Part shown: positions 16,408-24,606 of the stretch, one piece after another
Layout of the letters: the number at the start of each line of letters is the position of its first letter
Position numbering within the stretch: position 1 is the first letter of the stretch
NCBI RefSeq assembly: GCF_900167275.1
Contig: NZ_FUWX01000008.1
Coordinates: 41,633-105,632, forward strand
Source of the DNA: Cetobacterium ceti
Lineage (GTDB): Bacteria; Fusobacteriota; Fusobacteriia; Fusobacteriales; Fusobacteriaceae
Direction: 5' to 3'
DNA: 64,000 bases
The notes under the pieces: model-generated
Told to the model about the DNA's origin: nothing
Databases searched by the model: none
Seen by the model: the letters and a program-made list of their open reading frames with translations, nothing else
Translations under genes and position numbers: made by a program

Positions 16408-17850
16408 ATGGATAAGGATTTATTATCAATACAACAAGTTAGAGATCTTGTAAAAAAATCAAAGGAAGCACAAAAAATATACTCAGAATTTTCTCAGGAA
16501 AAAATAGATAAAATTGTTTATGAAGTTTCTATGGAAATTAGAAAATATAATGAAAAATTGGCTAAAATGGCTGCAGAAGAAACTGGTTTTGGAAAATGGG
16601 AAGATAAAGTTATTAAAAATAAATTCGCCTCTGAGGGGGTTTATGAATATATAAAAAATATGAAAACAGTTGGAATTTTAAAAGAGGAAAATAAAGTTAT
16701 GGAAGTAGGAGTTCCCGTAGGAGTAATTGCAGGACTTATTCCTTCTACAAATCCGACTTCAACAACAATTTATAAAACTTTAATATCTTTAAAATCTGGA
16801 AACGGAATAGTTGTAAGTCCCCATCCAAATGCTAAAAAATCTATAATTGAAACAGCAAAATTATTACAAGAAGCAGCAACTAAAGCTGGAGCACCAGAAG
16901 GATTAATAGGAGTTATTGAAATACCTAGTATGGAAGGAACAACTGCTCTTATGAAACATAAGGACATAGCTTTAATTCTTGCCACTGGTGGAGAAGCCAT
17001 GGTTAAAGCAGCATACTCTTCAGGAAATCCAGCAATTGGAGTTGGACCTGGAAATGGACCTGCTTTTATTGAAAGAAGTGCTGATATTAAACTTGCAGTT
17101 AAAAGAATTTTAGATAGTAAGACTTTTGATAATGGAGTTATATGTGCATCTGAACAATCTATTATAGTTGAAGAAATTATAAAAAATGATGTTGTAAGAG
17201 AATTAAAAAATCAAGGGGGATATTTTTTAACTAGAGAGGAATCAGGTAAATTAGGGAAGTTTATTTTAAGAGCTAATGGAACTATGAATCCTCAAATAGT
17301 AGGTAAATCTCCACAGGTTATTGCAGATTTAGCAGGAATAACAATTCCTACAGGAACTAGAGTTTTAATTTCTGAGGAAAATACAGTATCAAAAACTAAT
17401 CCATATTCTAGAGAAAAATTAGCTCCAATTTTAGGATTTTATGTGGAAAAAGATTGGGAAAGTGCTTGTGAAAGATCTATGGAAATTTTATATAACGAAG
17501 GAAAGGGGCATACTTTAGTGCTTCATACAAGAAATAAAGATGTTATAAAAGCTTTTGCTCTAAAAAAACCAGTATCAAGATTACTTGTGAATACTCCTGG
17601 AGCTTTAGGAGGAATTGGAGGAAGCACAAATTTAGCACCTGCATTGACATTAGGTTGTGGAGCAGTGGGAGGAAGTTCAACTTCTGATAATATAACTCCT
17701 ATGAATTTAATAAACATAAGAAGAGTTGCTTGTGGTGTTAAAGAGATTGAAGATATAAGACCAGTAAAAAAATCTACTTCTGTGGAATTAAATGGAGTTG
17801 AAATTGAAGCTCTTATAAAAAAAGTTTTAGGAGAAATTCTTAAGGGATAG
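16408..17850 (+). CDS. eutE: CoA-acylating acetaldehyde dehydrogenase EutE
   Basis: A 480-residue aldehyde dehydrogenase-fold enzyme converting acetaldehyde, CoA and NAD+ to acetyl-CoA and NADH in the microcompartment. The catalytic cysteine is Cys246 in DNGVICASEQS, and IPSTNPTSTTIYKT is the cofactor-site block typical of the acylating subfamily. The amphipathic N-terminus (SIQQVRDLVKKSKEAQKIY) and C-terminus (VEIEALIKKVLGEIL) both resemble encapsulation peptides. It follows the phosphatase gene by 10 bases. Confidence 0.95.
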   Translation: MDKDLLSIQQVRDLVKKSKEAQKIYSEFSQEKIDKIVYEVSMEIRKYNEKLAKMAAEETGFGKWEDKVIKNKFASEGVYEYIKNMKTVGILKEENKVMEVGVPVGVIAGLIPSTNPTSTTIYKTLISLKSGNGIVVSPHPNAKKSIIETAKLLQEAATKAGAPEGLIGVIEIPSMEGTTALMKHKDIALILATGGEAMVKAAYSSGNPAIGVGPGNGPAFIERSADIKLAVKRILDSKTFDNGVICASEQSIIVEEIIKNDVVRELKNQGGYFLTREESGKLGKFILRANGTMNPQIVGKSPQVIADLAGITIPTGTRVLISEENTVSKTNPYSREKLAPILGFYVEKDWESACERSMEILYNEGKGHTLVLHTRNKDVIKAFALKKPVSRLLVNTPGALGGIGGSTNLAPALTLGCGAVGGSSTSDNITPMNLINIRRVACGVKEIEDIRPVKKSTSVELNGVEIEALIKKVLGEILKG

Positions 17851-17860
17851 GAGTTGAAAT

Positions 17861-18607
17861 ATGGTTTTTACAGAGGAAAAGTTAAAAGGACTATATAAAA
17901 AAGAAAACTTCACAGAATTTTATATGAAAGAGGGAGACATTTTAACTCCCTCTGGAAGACAATTTTTAGAGGATAAAAAAATTCTTCTGGTGAAAAATAA
18001 AAAAGAAGAAAAAATAGAAAAGGTTCAAGAGAAGGAAGAGAAACAATTTTGGAAGTATCAGGGGGAAAATGGAGAGTTATATATAGAAAAACCTGAACAT
18101 ATGACTCAATTATTTGGAAATACTCTGGTAAATAAAAATTCTAAAAGAATTATTTTAAGAGGGAAAATAGATAGCTTTTTAAGTAAGTGGCTACTTCTTC
18201 AAAAAGAATTCCTTCAAATTAAAAATAATAAATTAAATTTTGATATGGAAAGTATAACAACTCTTTTGAAAAAAATTGTTATAGGAGAGGTTTTAAATGA
18301 ACCTATAGAAGATGTAACTATTTTAGGAGAAACTTTAAATAAAATTAAAGAAATATCCCATAATCCTAAAAAATATTTTTCAAGGGAACATCTATTTGAT
18401 ATATCAGCTGAAAATTCTTTAATAGTTTTAAAATTAAATGAAATGAGAAGTCTTTCAAGGGAACTAGAACTTTGTGCTATAGATGCCTTCTTTGTAGAAA
18501 ATGGAAATATTCAAAGGAAAGATTTAATTGAAATATTTAATAGAATTAGCAGTGGAATATATGTAATGATGTTGAAAGGTGAAAAAAATGAGTATGGAAT
18601 TAGATAA
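17861..18607 (+). CDS. eutT: EutT, cob(I)alamin adenosyltransferase, metal-motif-free type
   Basis: A 248-residue EutT-family adenosyltransferase that makes adenosylcobalamin for EutBC. The C-terminal half matches EutT (ISHNPKKYFSREH, then NRISSGIYVMML), and the N-terminus has the characteristic LTPSGRQFLEDKKI segment near residue 30. The HX11CCXXC metal-binding motif of enterobacterial EutT is absent: the corresponding region (EHMTQLFGNTLVNKN) has no cysteine. Metal-independent EutT enzymes have been described in Gram-positive bacteria and this looks like that class. It overlaps the next gene by 20 bases. Confidence 0.87.
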   Translation: MVFTEEKLKGLYKKENFTEFYMKEGDILTPSGRQFLEDKKILLVKNKKEEKIEKVQEKEEKQFWKYQGENGELYIEKPEHMTQLFGNTLVNKNSKRIILRGKIDSFLSKWLLLQKEFLQIKNNKLNFDMESITTLLKKIVIGEVLNEPIEDVTILGETLNKIKEISHNPKKYFSREHLFDISAENSLIVLKLNEMRSLSRELELCAIDAFFVENGNIQRKDLIEIFNRISSGIYVMMLKGEKNEYGIR

Positions 18608-19205
18608 ATTAATAGAAGTAGTAAAAGAAAAAATGGAAAAGAAAATTCCCGTAGAAGGTTCAGGAAGACATATACATTTATCCCATGAAGATGGAAAAAA
18701 GCTTTTTGGTGAAAATTATGAGTTCACAATTTTAAAGGAACTATCTCAACCAGGACAAGTTGCTTATAAGGAAAGAGTTAGACTAATTGGTCCTAAGGGA
18801 GTTATTGAAGGAGTTGTAATATTAGGTCCTTCTAGAGAAAAAACACAAGTGGAACTTTCTTTAACTGATACTAGAATTTTAGGTGTTAAGGGAGTTTTAA
18901 GAGAATCTGGTCATATTGAAAATACTCCTGGAATTGTTATTGGAAAGGGAGACAAGGTTATAGAGATTAAAGAGGGAGTTATTGTAGCAAAAAATCACAT
19001 TCATATGAATGAAGAGGAAGCTAAAAACTTAAATGTAGAAGATAAGGATTTAGTAAAAATTAAAATTTACTCAGAGAGACCTGTTATTTTTGAAGATGTT
19101 TTAATAAGAGTAAATAAAAATTTTAAATTGGCAATGCACATAGATTATGATGAAGGAAATAGTTGTATGTTAAATAAAGAATCCTTTGGAGTAATTTATG
19201 AGTGA
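18588..19205 (+). CDS. PduL-type phosphate acetyltransferase (EutD role)
   Basis: A 205-residue phosphotransacylase of the PduL family, unrelated to the Pta-type EutD of enterics. It would convert acetyl-CoA to acetyl-phosphate and recycle CoA within the compartment. Zinc-binding His motifs are visible as GRHIHLSHED, NHIHMNEEEA and MHIDYDEGN. The first 17 residues are amphipathic (ELDKLIEVVKEKMEKK), fitting an encapsulation peptide. I chose the ATG at 18588, with AGGTG six bases upstream, over a GTG at 18579. Confidence 0.92.
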   Translation: MSMELDKLIEVVKEKMEKKIPVEGSGRHIHLSHEDGKKLFGENYEFTILKELSQPGQVAYKERVRLIGPKGVIEGVVILGPSREKTQVELSLTDTRILGVKGVLRESGHIENTPGIVIGKGDKVIEIKEGVIVAKNHIHMNEEEAKNLNVEDKDLVKIKIYSERPVIFEDVLIRVNKNFKLAMHIDYDEGNSCMLNKESFGVIYE

Positions 19206-19779
19206 AAAAGAATTAATAGAAATAATAGGAAGAGAAGTTAAAAAATATTTTTCTTCTAAAAATTCAGAGGAAAGTTCTCCAATGAAAAAATTAATTTTTT
19301 TAGGAGAGGATGAACTTTTAAAAAATCATTTGGAAAAATCATTTTTATTAAATGAATCAGAGGGAGAAAAAATTATTTTAAGTACTTTATCACTGAAAAA
19401 TCTTATAAATTTAAGTATGGGAAATTATTCAGATGAGTATGAAAAAAGTATTTTAGAATTTTTACTTCAAGGAAAAGAAATTTATGTGGTAAGGGAAGGA
19501 CTAGAATATTTAAAATATCCCCAAGGTCCTTCTAAACTTTTAAATAAATATATAAACTCTTTAAAGGAACTTGAAAATTTTGGAGTTAAAGTTTTTAAAA
19601 GAGAAAATATAATAGATGAACTTTTAAATACTTCAATTTATTACAGTGAAAAGGTTTTAAATGTAAATACTTTGAGAAAAATTTCTAAGGAAAAAATATA
19701 TGTTTCTAAAGAAACCTTAATAACTGATTTAGGAAAAGAATATATAAGAGAAAATAATATCAGTGTAATAAAGGGGTAA
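19198..19779 (+). CDS. Ethanolamine-utilisation-associated hypothetical protein
   Basis: A 193-residue protein with no membrane segment or recognisable catalytic motif. It begins with an amphipathic helix (EKELIEIIGREVKKYF) of the kind used for encapsulation. Its C-terminus, VSKETLITDLGKEYIRENNI, resembles the LTPSGRQFLEDKKI element of EutT and the ISPTVKDYLKEKNI element of the 84-residue protein two genes on. Its position before eutN matches an uncharacterised family found in non-proteobacterial eut loci. It overlaps the preceding gene by 8 bases. No function can be assigned. Confidence 0.8.
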   Translation: MSEKELIEIIGREVKKYFSSKNSEESSPMKKLIFLGEDELLKNHLEKSFLLNESEGEKIILSTLSLKNLINLSMGNYSDEYEKSILEFLLQGKEIYVVREGLEYLKYPQGPSKLLNKYINSLKELENFGVKVFKRENIIDELLNTSIYYSEKVLNVNTLRKISKEKIYVSKETLITDLGKEYIRENNISVIKG

Positions 19780-19782
19780 AAA

Positions 19783-20031
19783 ATGATTATAGGAAATGTA
19801 GTAGGAAATTTATGGGCTACAAGAAAAGAGGAAAGCTTAAATGGTCTTAAATTTTTAATAGTTGAAACTATAGAAAAAAAAACCATAGTTGCTTGTGATT
19901 TTGTTGGAGCGGGAATAGGAGATAAGGTATTGATAACCTTGGGAAGTTCTGCAAGAAAAGCTAGTGAAAATATGAATATTTCCATTGATGCTGGAATAAT
20001 TGGAATAATAGATGGAATAGAAGGTGAATAA
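19783..20031 (+). CDS. eutN: Microcompartment vertex protein EutN
   Basis: An 82-residue EutN/CcmL-family protein that forms pentamers capping the vertices of the shell. The N-terminus IIGNVVGNLWATRKEESLNG and the C-terminal IDAGIIGIIDGIE are characteristic, with VACDFVGAGIGDKVL in the middle. Length is typical. It is one base away from the next start codon. Confidence 0.95.
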   Translation: MIIGNVVGNLWATRKEESLNGLKFLIVETIEKKTIVACDFVGAGIGDKVLITLGSSARKASENMNISIDAGIIGIIDGIEGE

Positions 20032-20032
20032 A

Positions 20033-20287
20033 ATGGGAAAAATATTAGTTAAATTGGACAAAATAAATGAATATATATGTGATAATTATTTTTATCAAAA
20101 TAAAGATATGATAATATCTCCTACTGTAAAAGATTATTTAAAAGAAAAAAATATAGAGATAATTTATGATTATAATCTTAAAAAAAGAATTGAAATTATT
20201 CTTAACAGAGATTATAAAATTACAGATTCTGAAAAAATAAAAAAAATAATTGAAAAAGTGGAAGGTGAACTACAAAAATGGGTATAA
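20033..20287 (+). CDS. Small eut-operon protein of unknown function
   Basis: An 84-residue, lysine- and isoleucine-rich soluble protein between eutN and eutH. Its central part, ISPTVKDYLKEKNIEII (about residues 28-44), is the ITPxxRxYLxxxNIxII-type element also seen in EutT and in the hypothetical at 19198. I start it at ATG 20033, since AAGGTG lies at the correct distance, and not at the GTG at 20024. It overlaps the eutH start by 10 bases, so translation is probably coupled. I do not recognise a named family. Confidence 0.75.
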   Translation: MGKILVKLDKINEYICDNYFYQNKDMIISPTVKDYLKEKNIEIIYDYNLKKRIEIILNRDYKITDSEKIKKIIEKVEGELQKWV

Positions 20288-21408
20288 ATGAAATTATTAT
20301 ATATATAATGGCATTTTTTATGGTAGTTGGAGCTATAGATAAATGTTTAGGAAATAAATATGGATATGGTGAGAAATTCGAGGAGGGGTTTGTGGCAATG
20401 GGAGCTTTAACTCTTGCCATGGTGGGAGTTATTTCATTAGCTCCTGTACTTGCTGATCTTTTAAGACCAGTGGTGTCTCCAGTTTACAAAATTTTAGGAG
20501 CAGACCCATCAATGTTTGCAACTACTTTATTAGCTGAAGATATGGGAGGATACCCCCTTGCTATGCAACTTGCTGAAAATCCAGAAGCTGGAAGATTTGC
20601 AGGACTTATTTTAGGAGCAATGATGGGACCAACTATTGTTTTCACAATTCCAGTAGCTTTAGGAATAATTGAAAAAAAAGATAGAGAATATTTAGCTAAG
20701 GGAGTTTTAGCTGGAATGATTACTATACCTTTAGGATGTTTAGTTGGTGGAGTTGTTGCTGGATTTGATCTTAAAATGATTTTATCAAATTTATTACCAA
20801 TTATTTTATTTGCAATAATTATATCCATTGGACTTTGGAAATGGCCAGATAAAATGACTCATGGATTTACTATTTTTGGTCAAGGAGTAGTTGTTATAAT
20901 TACAATTGGACTTGGAGCTATTGTATTTGAAACTTTAACTGGAATAGTGGTTATTCCTGGAATGGCACCAATTTCAGAAGGAATAGAAGTTGTAGGAGCT
21001 ATTGCTATGACCCTTGCAGGTGCTTTCCCATTAGTACATTTCATTACAAAAGTTTTTAATAAACCATTATTAAAAATGGGAGAAGCTTTAGGAATGAATG
21101 AAAAAGCTGCAGCGGGATTAGTTGCTACTCTTGCTAATAGTATTCCAATGTTTGGATTAATGAAAGAAATGGATAAAAGAGGAAAAATTTTAAATGTGGC
21201 TTTTGCAGTAAGTGCTGCCTTTGTTTTTGGAGATCACTTAGGGTTCACAGCTGGAGTTGATAAAGCTATGATATTCCCAATGGTTGTAGGAAAACTTGTT
21301 GGAGGAATAAGTGCTGTGGTTTTAGCTAAATTTATGTATAAAAATATTACTGAAGATGAAAATGAAGAAACAGAAATAAAAGATGAAGTTATAGGAGATG
21401 TTAAATAA
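20278..21408 (+). CDS. eutH: Ethanolamine permease EutH
   Basis: A 376-residue inner-membrane protein with about ten or eleven hydrophobic segments, matching EutH. Recognisable blocks are GAIDKCLGNKYGYGEKFEEG near the N-terminus, EDMGGYPLAMQLA, and FVFGDHLGFTAGVDK near the C-terminus. It imports ethanolamine and matters most when external ethanolamine is low. It overlaps its upstream neighbour by 10 bases and the eutQ start by one base. Confidence 0.95.
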   Translation: MGINEIIIYIMAFFMVVGAIDKCLGNKYGYGEKFEEGFVAMGALTLAMVGVISLAPVLADLLRPVVSPVYKILGADPSMFATTLLAEDMGGYPLAMQLAENPEAGRFAGLILGAMMGPTIVFTIPVALGIIEKKDREYLAKGVLAGMITIPLGCLVGGVVAGFDLKMILSNLLPIILFAIIISIGLWKWPDKMTHGFTIFGQGVVVIITIGLGAIVFETLTGIVVIPGMAPISEGIEVVGAIAMTLAGAFPLVHFITKVFNKPLLKMGEALGMNEKAAAGLVATLANSIPMFGLMKEMDKRGKILNVAFAVSAAFVFGDHLGFTAGVDKAMIFPMVVGKLVGGISAVVLAKFMYKNITEDENEETEIKDEVIGDVK

Positions 21409-21857
21409 TGGAGATGAATGAAAAAGTATTAGAGGAATTAATAAGAAAAGTTATATTAAATGAATTGGAAAAAAATGGAAAAAAAGAAATTAAATTTATG
21501 GATAAAAGTGGAATTGGAGTAATAAAAGCTCAAGAGATTGAAAGAGAAAGATTTGATACTGGAAATCCTAATGATGAAGTATATGTAACAGATTTATTTA
21601 ATTTAACAGAAAGTCCTAGAATGGGAGCAGGAATGATGGAAATGATAAAATCTGCTTTTGATTGGACTTTAAACTATGATGAAATAGATTATATAATAGA
21701 GGGAAGACTTGAAATAGAAATAGATGGTAGAAAAATAGTTGGGGAAAAGGGAGATGTAATGGTTATTCCTAAAAATTCTTCAATAACATTTAGTGCTCCA
21801 GAATATGCTAAATTTGTATATGTTGTTTATCCAGCAAATTGGCAAGAACAACAGTAA
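21408..21857 (+). CDS. eutQ: EutQ, cupin-fold protein
   Basis: A 149-residue EutQ. The C-terminal cupin runs from about residue 55 (VTDLFNLTESPRMGAGMM) through IDYIIEGRLEIEIDGR and KGDVMVIPKNSSITF. The N-terminus (NEKVLEELIRKVILNELEK) is an amphipathic helix that resembles a cargo encapsulation peptide, in place of the ITPEAR-type start of enteric EutQ. Salmonella EutQ has been reported to have acetate kinase activity. The ATG overlaps the eutH stop codon. Confidence 0.93.
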   Translation: MEMNEKVLEELIRKVILNELEKNGKKEIKFMDKSGIGVIKAQEIERERFDTGNPNDEVYVTDLFNLTESPRMGAGMMEMIKSAFDWTLNYDEIDYIIEGRLEIEIDGRKIVGEKGDVMVIPKNSSITFSAPEYAKFVYVVYPANWQEQQ

Positions 21858-21879
21858 GAATTATTTTAGGAGGAGCAAA

Positions 21880-22998
21880 ATGAATAAATTTATGATAAAA
21901 CCTGAAATAATATTTGGAGAAGATTCTCTAAATTATTTAAAGGATATAAAATATAACAGATTTTTAATTATAACAGATAAAAGTATGGTTCAACTTAAAC
22001 TTGTGGATAAAATAACTGAAAAATTACCAAAAGACTCTAAAATTAAAATATTTAGTGAGGTAGAACCTAATCCTACAGTGGACGTTGTGGAAAAAGGTGT
22101 TAAAGAATTATTTTTCTTTCAACCTCAATGTATAATTGCTTTAGGTGGGGGATCTTCTATAGATGCATGTAAAGGAATACTTTATTTTGGAAATAAATTT
22201 TTTGAAAATTTAGGAAAATCAAATAAAAACATAGAATTTATAGCTATTCCTACCACAAGTGGAACAGGATCAGAAGTTACTTCATATAGTGTAATTACAA
22301 AGGGGAACAGTAAAATTGTCCTTGCCTATGATGAGATGCTTCCTAAAATTGCCCTTTTAAATCCAGGATTTATGAAAACACTCCCTAAAAAAATAATAGC
22401 AGATACTGGTATTGATGTATTAACTCATGGGATGGAAGCTTATGTATCTAAAAATAGAAATCCATTTACTAATTCTATGGCTTTAGAGGCTATAAAATTA
22501 GTATCTAAAAATCTTTTAGAACATTTTGAAAATCCAAAGGATTTAATTCCTAGAGAAAATATTCAATATGCTTCATGTCTTGCAGGAATTGCTTTTAATA
22601 ATTCATCTTTAGGGATAAATCATAGTATTGCCCATTCCTTAGGAGCAAAATTTCATATTTCCCATGGACGTTCAAATGGAATTGTAATGCCCTATATAAT
22701 AGATGTTAATGATCAAGGTGAAGAATTTTACGTGGAAATTGCAGATGTTTTAGGTCTTCCTGGAAGAACTCCTAAGGAAAAAAGACAAGCTTTAAAAATA
22801 TATGTGGAAATTTTAAAAGAAAAGTTAGAAATACCAAAATCTTTAAAAGAATTAGGAGTTGATTTTGAAGAGTTTAAAAAATTACTTCCAGAAATTTTAA
22901 AGGATATAAAAAATGATATTTGTACTGTTTATAATCCAAACTCTTTAAATGATGAGGAATATATAAGTTTATTATTAAAAATATATTTTGGAGAATAA
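21880..22998 (+). CDS. eutG: EutG, iron-dependent alcohol dehydrogenase
   Basis: A 372-residue group III iron-containing alcohol dehydrogenase, reducing acetaldehyde to ethanol and regenerating NAD+ for EutE. The nucleotide-binding GGGSSIDACKG, the TTSGTGSEVT loop and metal ligands in DTGIDVLTHGMEAY and NHSIAHSLGAKFHISHGRSN are visible. The real start is the ATG at 21880 behind TTTTAGGAGGAGC; an upstream in-frame ATG at 21793 lies inside eutQ. It is the last gene of the eut operon and is followed by a terminator. Confidence 0.93.
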   Translation: MNKFMIKPEIIFGEDSLNYLKDIKYNRFLIITDKSMVQLKLVDKITEKLPKDSKIKIFSEVEPNPTVDVVEKGVKELFFFQPQCIIALGGGSSIDACKGILYFGNKFFENLGKSNKNIEFIAIPTTSGTGSEVTSYSVITKGNSKIVLAYDEMLPKIALLNPGFMKTLPKKIIADTGIDVLTHGMEAYVSKNRNPFTNSMALEAIKLVSKNLLEHFENPKDLIPRENIQYASCLAGIAFNNSSLGINHSIAHSLGAKFHISHGRSNGIVMPYIIDVNDQGEEFYVEIADVLGLPGRTPKEKRQALKIYVEILKEKLEIPKSLKELGVDFEEFKKLLPEILKDIKNDICTVYNPNSLNDEEYISLLLKIYFGE

Positions 22999-23024
22999 AA
23001 TTTTTTTAAGGGATTTTGACTTGA

Positions 23025-23058
23025 GCAGCTCATATTTTTATGAGCTGCCATTTTTTAT
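23025..23058 (+). terminator. Terminator of the eut operon
   Basis: GCAGCTCAT (23025-23033) pairs with ATGAGCTGC (23040-23048), followed by CATTTTTTATA. It lies 26 bases after eutG. Confidence 0.9.
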
Positions 23059-23063
23059 AAAAA

Positions 23064-23597
23064 TTATTTAAGAATCAATTCATCTTTAAACAATCCCATC
23101 AAAATAATATCATGATATTGGCCATCTCTAAAAATCTCTTTTCTAGAAATTCCTTCTTCTTTAAAACCTACAGCTTGATAGCAAATAAGTCCTTGAAAAT
23201 TAAAGGAAAAGCAATTTAGTTTAATCTTATGTATATTCATTTCTTGAAAAATAAAATTACAAAGAGTTCTGAGTGCATCGGCACCATATCCTCTTCCTTG
23301 GAATGGTTCTCCAAGCCAAATACCTACTGTTGCAAAACTATTTTTTCTATCTATCTTATTTATTCCACATCCTCCAATATATTCTCCTGTAGAACTACTT
23401 TCTATGGCAAAATTATAAAGTTCGCTTTCAAATATTAAATTTTTTTCTATAAATAAATTTTCATATTCAATGGCAGTGGGAGTATTTGTACCCATTAATA
23501 AAGTTCTTTTTACTTTGTTATTTTCAAATAAATTGTATAAAGTTTCTAAATCAGTTTTTTTATAAGCACGTAGATTTACTTTTTTTCCTTTAATCAT
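23064..23597 (-). CDS. GNAT N-acetyltransferase, RimJ/RimL type
   Basis: A 177-residue GNAT-fold acetyltransferase of the RimJ/RimL subfamily (acceptors are often protein N-termini or small amines). Motif A with the acetyl-CoA loop is WLGEPFQGRGYGADALR near residue 100, followed by IHKIKLNCFSFN and a C-terminal GFKEEGISRKE block. I start at the ATG at 23597 (MIKGKKVNLRAY), which has AAGGAG seven bases upstream; the longer open frame to 23639 has no such support. Convergent with eutG and probably unrelated to it. Confidence 0.88.
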   Translation of the reverse strand: MIKGKKVNLRAYKKTDLETLYNLFENNKVKRTLLMGTNTPTAIEYENLFIEKNLIFESELYNFAIESSSTGEYIGGCGINKIDRKNSFATVGIWLGEPFQGRGYGADALRTLCNFIFQEMNIHKIKLNCFSFNFQGLICYQAVGFKEEGISRKEIFRDGQYHDIILMGLFKDELILK

Positions 23598-23668
23598 AGG
23601 TACACTCCTTTTATAAATATAATTGAGAAAGTTTACCAAAAATAAATAAAATAATCAAGTAAAAAATA

Positions 23669-24568
23669 TTAAAATTTCATAAGAATTTTATTTTCTAAGT
23701 TATTCAAAAGAGTTTGCTTCTTTAAAAATTGACTTCGTTTTTTACTAGGAATATCTTCTAAAGATTTTTTTTCTAAAGTTTTAGGAAATTTCCATAGATT
23801 ATTTTCAGTTTTTATAGCTCCGAAAGATTCCCAGAAACTATCATAGTCAGCTAAAATAGTTCTATTACTTTTATATCTTAATGCAGTATAAATATGGCTA
23901 TGATTACCTACAGCAAACTTATCAAGGGAATAATCTAAAGCTTTTTCTAAAAAATATAAAGATTCAATTATAATTTTTTTTGGAAATAAACCATAAAGAT
24001 TTTTAGAACATTCTTTAACATATTCTTTGTCTAAATCTTTAGGTCCTTGGAGACCTCCAATGATTATTGCATAATCCTCATTTATCTTTACAAAACTAAA
24101 TGTCACTGTAGATATTTCATTTTTCTTATCATCTAATAATTTTATATTTAATTCTCCTTCCTTATCAAAAACGGGATATAAATTTAAAATTATTGTAAAT
24201 TCATTATCATTTTTTCCAATAATGTTTCCCAGTTGAAATTCTCCAGTTCTGTATAAACTTTCTTTAATATGCTTTGGAAAAAATTTATCTATAAATAAAT
24301 AATTATCAATGATATTATTCATTTTAGATTTAATGGGATTGTTTATAATTAAATAGGGTCTATGAAGTTTACTTAAAAGAATAGGATAGTTATATATTGC
24401 TTTTTTTAAGTATTTGTGATTTTTTAAAAAATTTAAGTATTTTTTTGTATAAGGAAAAAATAAAAGACTTCTTGAATAAAATTTCCATCTTTTTTTACAT
24501 GTATTTAATTGTCCCTTATTTTTTCCATTATTTATTACATCTTTGCAAAACATAAAGATATTTTCCAT
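23669..24568 (-). CDS. VirK/YbjX (DUF535) family protein
   Basis: A 299-residue protein of the DUF535 family. Characteristic segments include the IGGLQGP motif near residue 170, the GLFPKKIIIESLYFLE helix, GNHSHIYTALRYKSNR, and the C-terminal ADYDSFWESFGA followed by PSKKRSQFLKK. In enteric pathogens VirK/YbjX proteins are linked to envelope stress and antimicrobial peptide resistance, with no established biochemistry. No signal peptide. GAGG ribosome binding site. Confidence 0.82.
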   Translation of the reverse strand: MENIFMFCKDVINNGKNKGQLNTCKKRWKFYSRSLLFFPYTKKYLNFLKNHKYLKKAIYNYPILLSKLHRPYLIINNPIKSKMNNIIDNYLFIDKFFPKHIKESLYRTGEFQLGNIIGKNDNEFTIILNLYPVFDKEGELNIKLLDDKKNEISTVTFSFVKINEDYAIIIGGLQGPKDLDKEYVKECSKNLYGLFPKKIIIESLYFLEKALDYSLDKFAVGNHSHIYTALRYKSNRTILADYDSFWESFGAIKTENNLWKFPKTLEKKSLEDIPSKKRSQFLKKQTLLNNLENKILMKF

Positions 24569-24606
24569 TGTTTAACCTCGCTATTATTTAATATATTTTT
24601 TCAGAT

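Noticed and set aside
23229-23438. Plus-strand open frame within the RimJ/RimL-type gene.
   Set aside because: Antisense to a well-supported GNAT gene; composition not protein-like.
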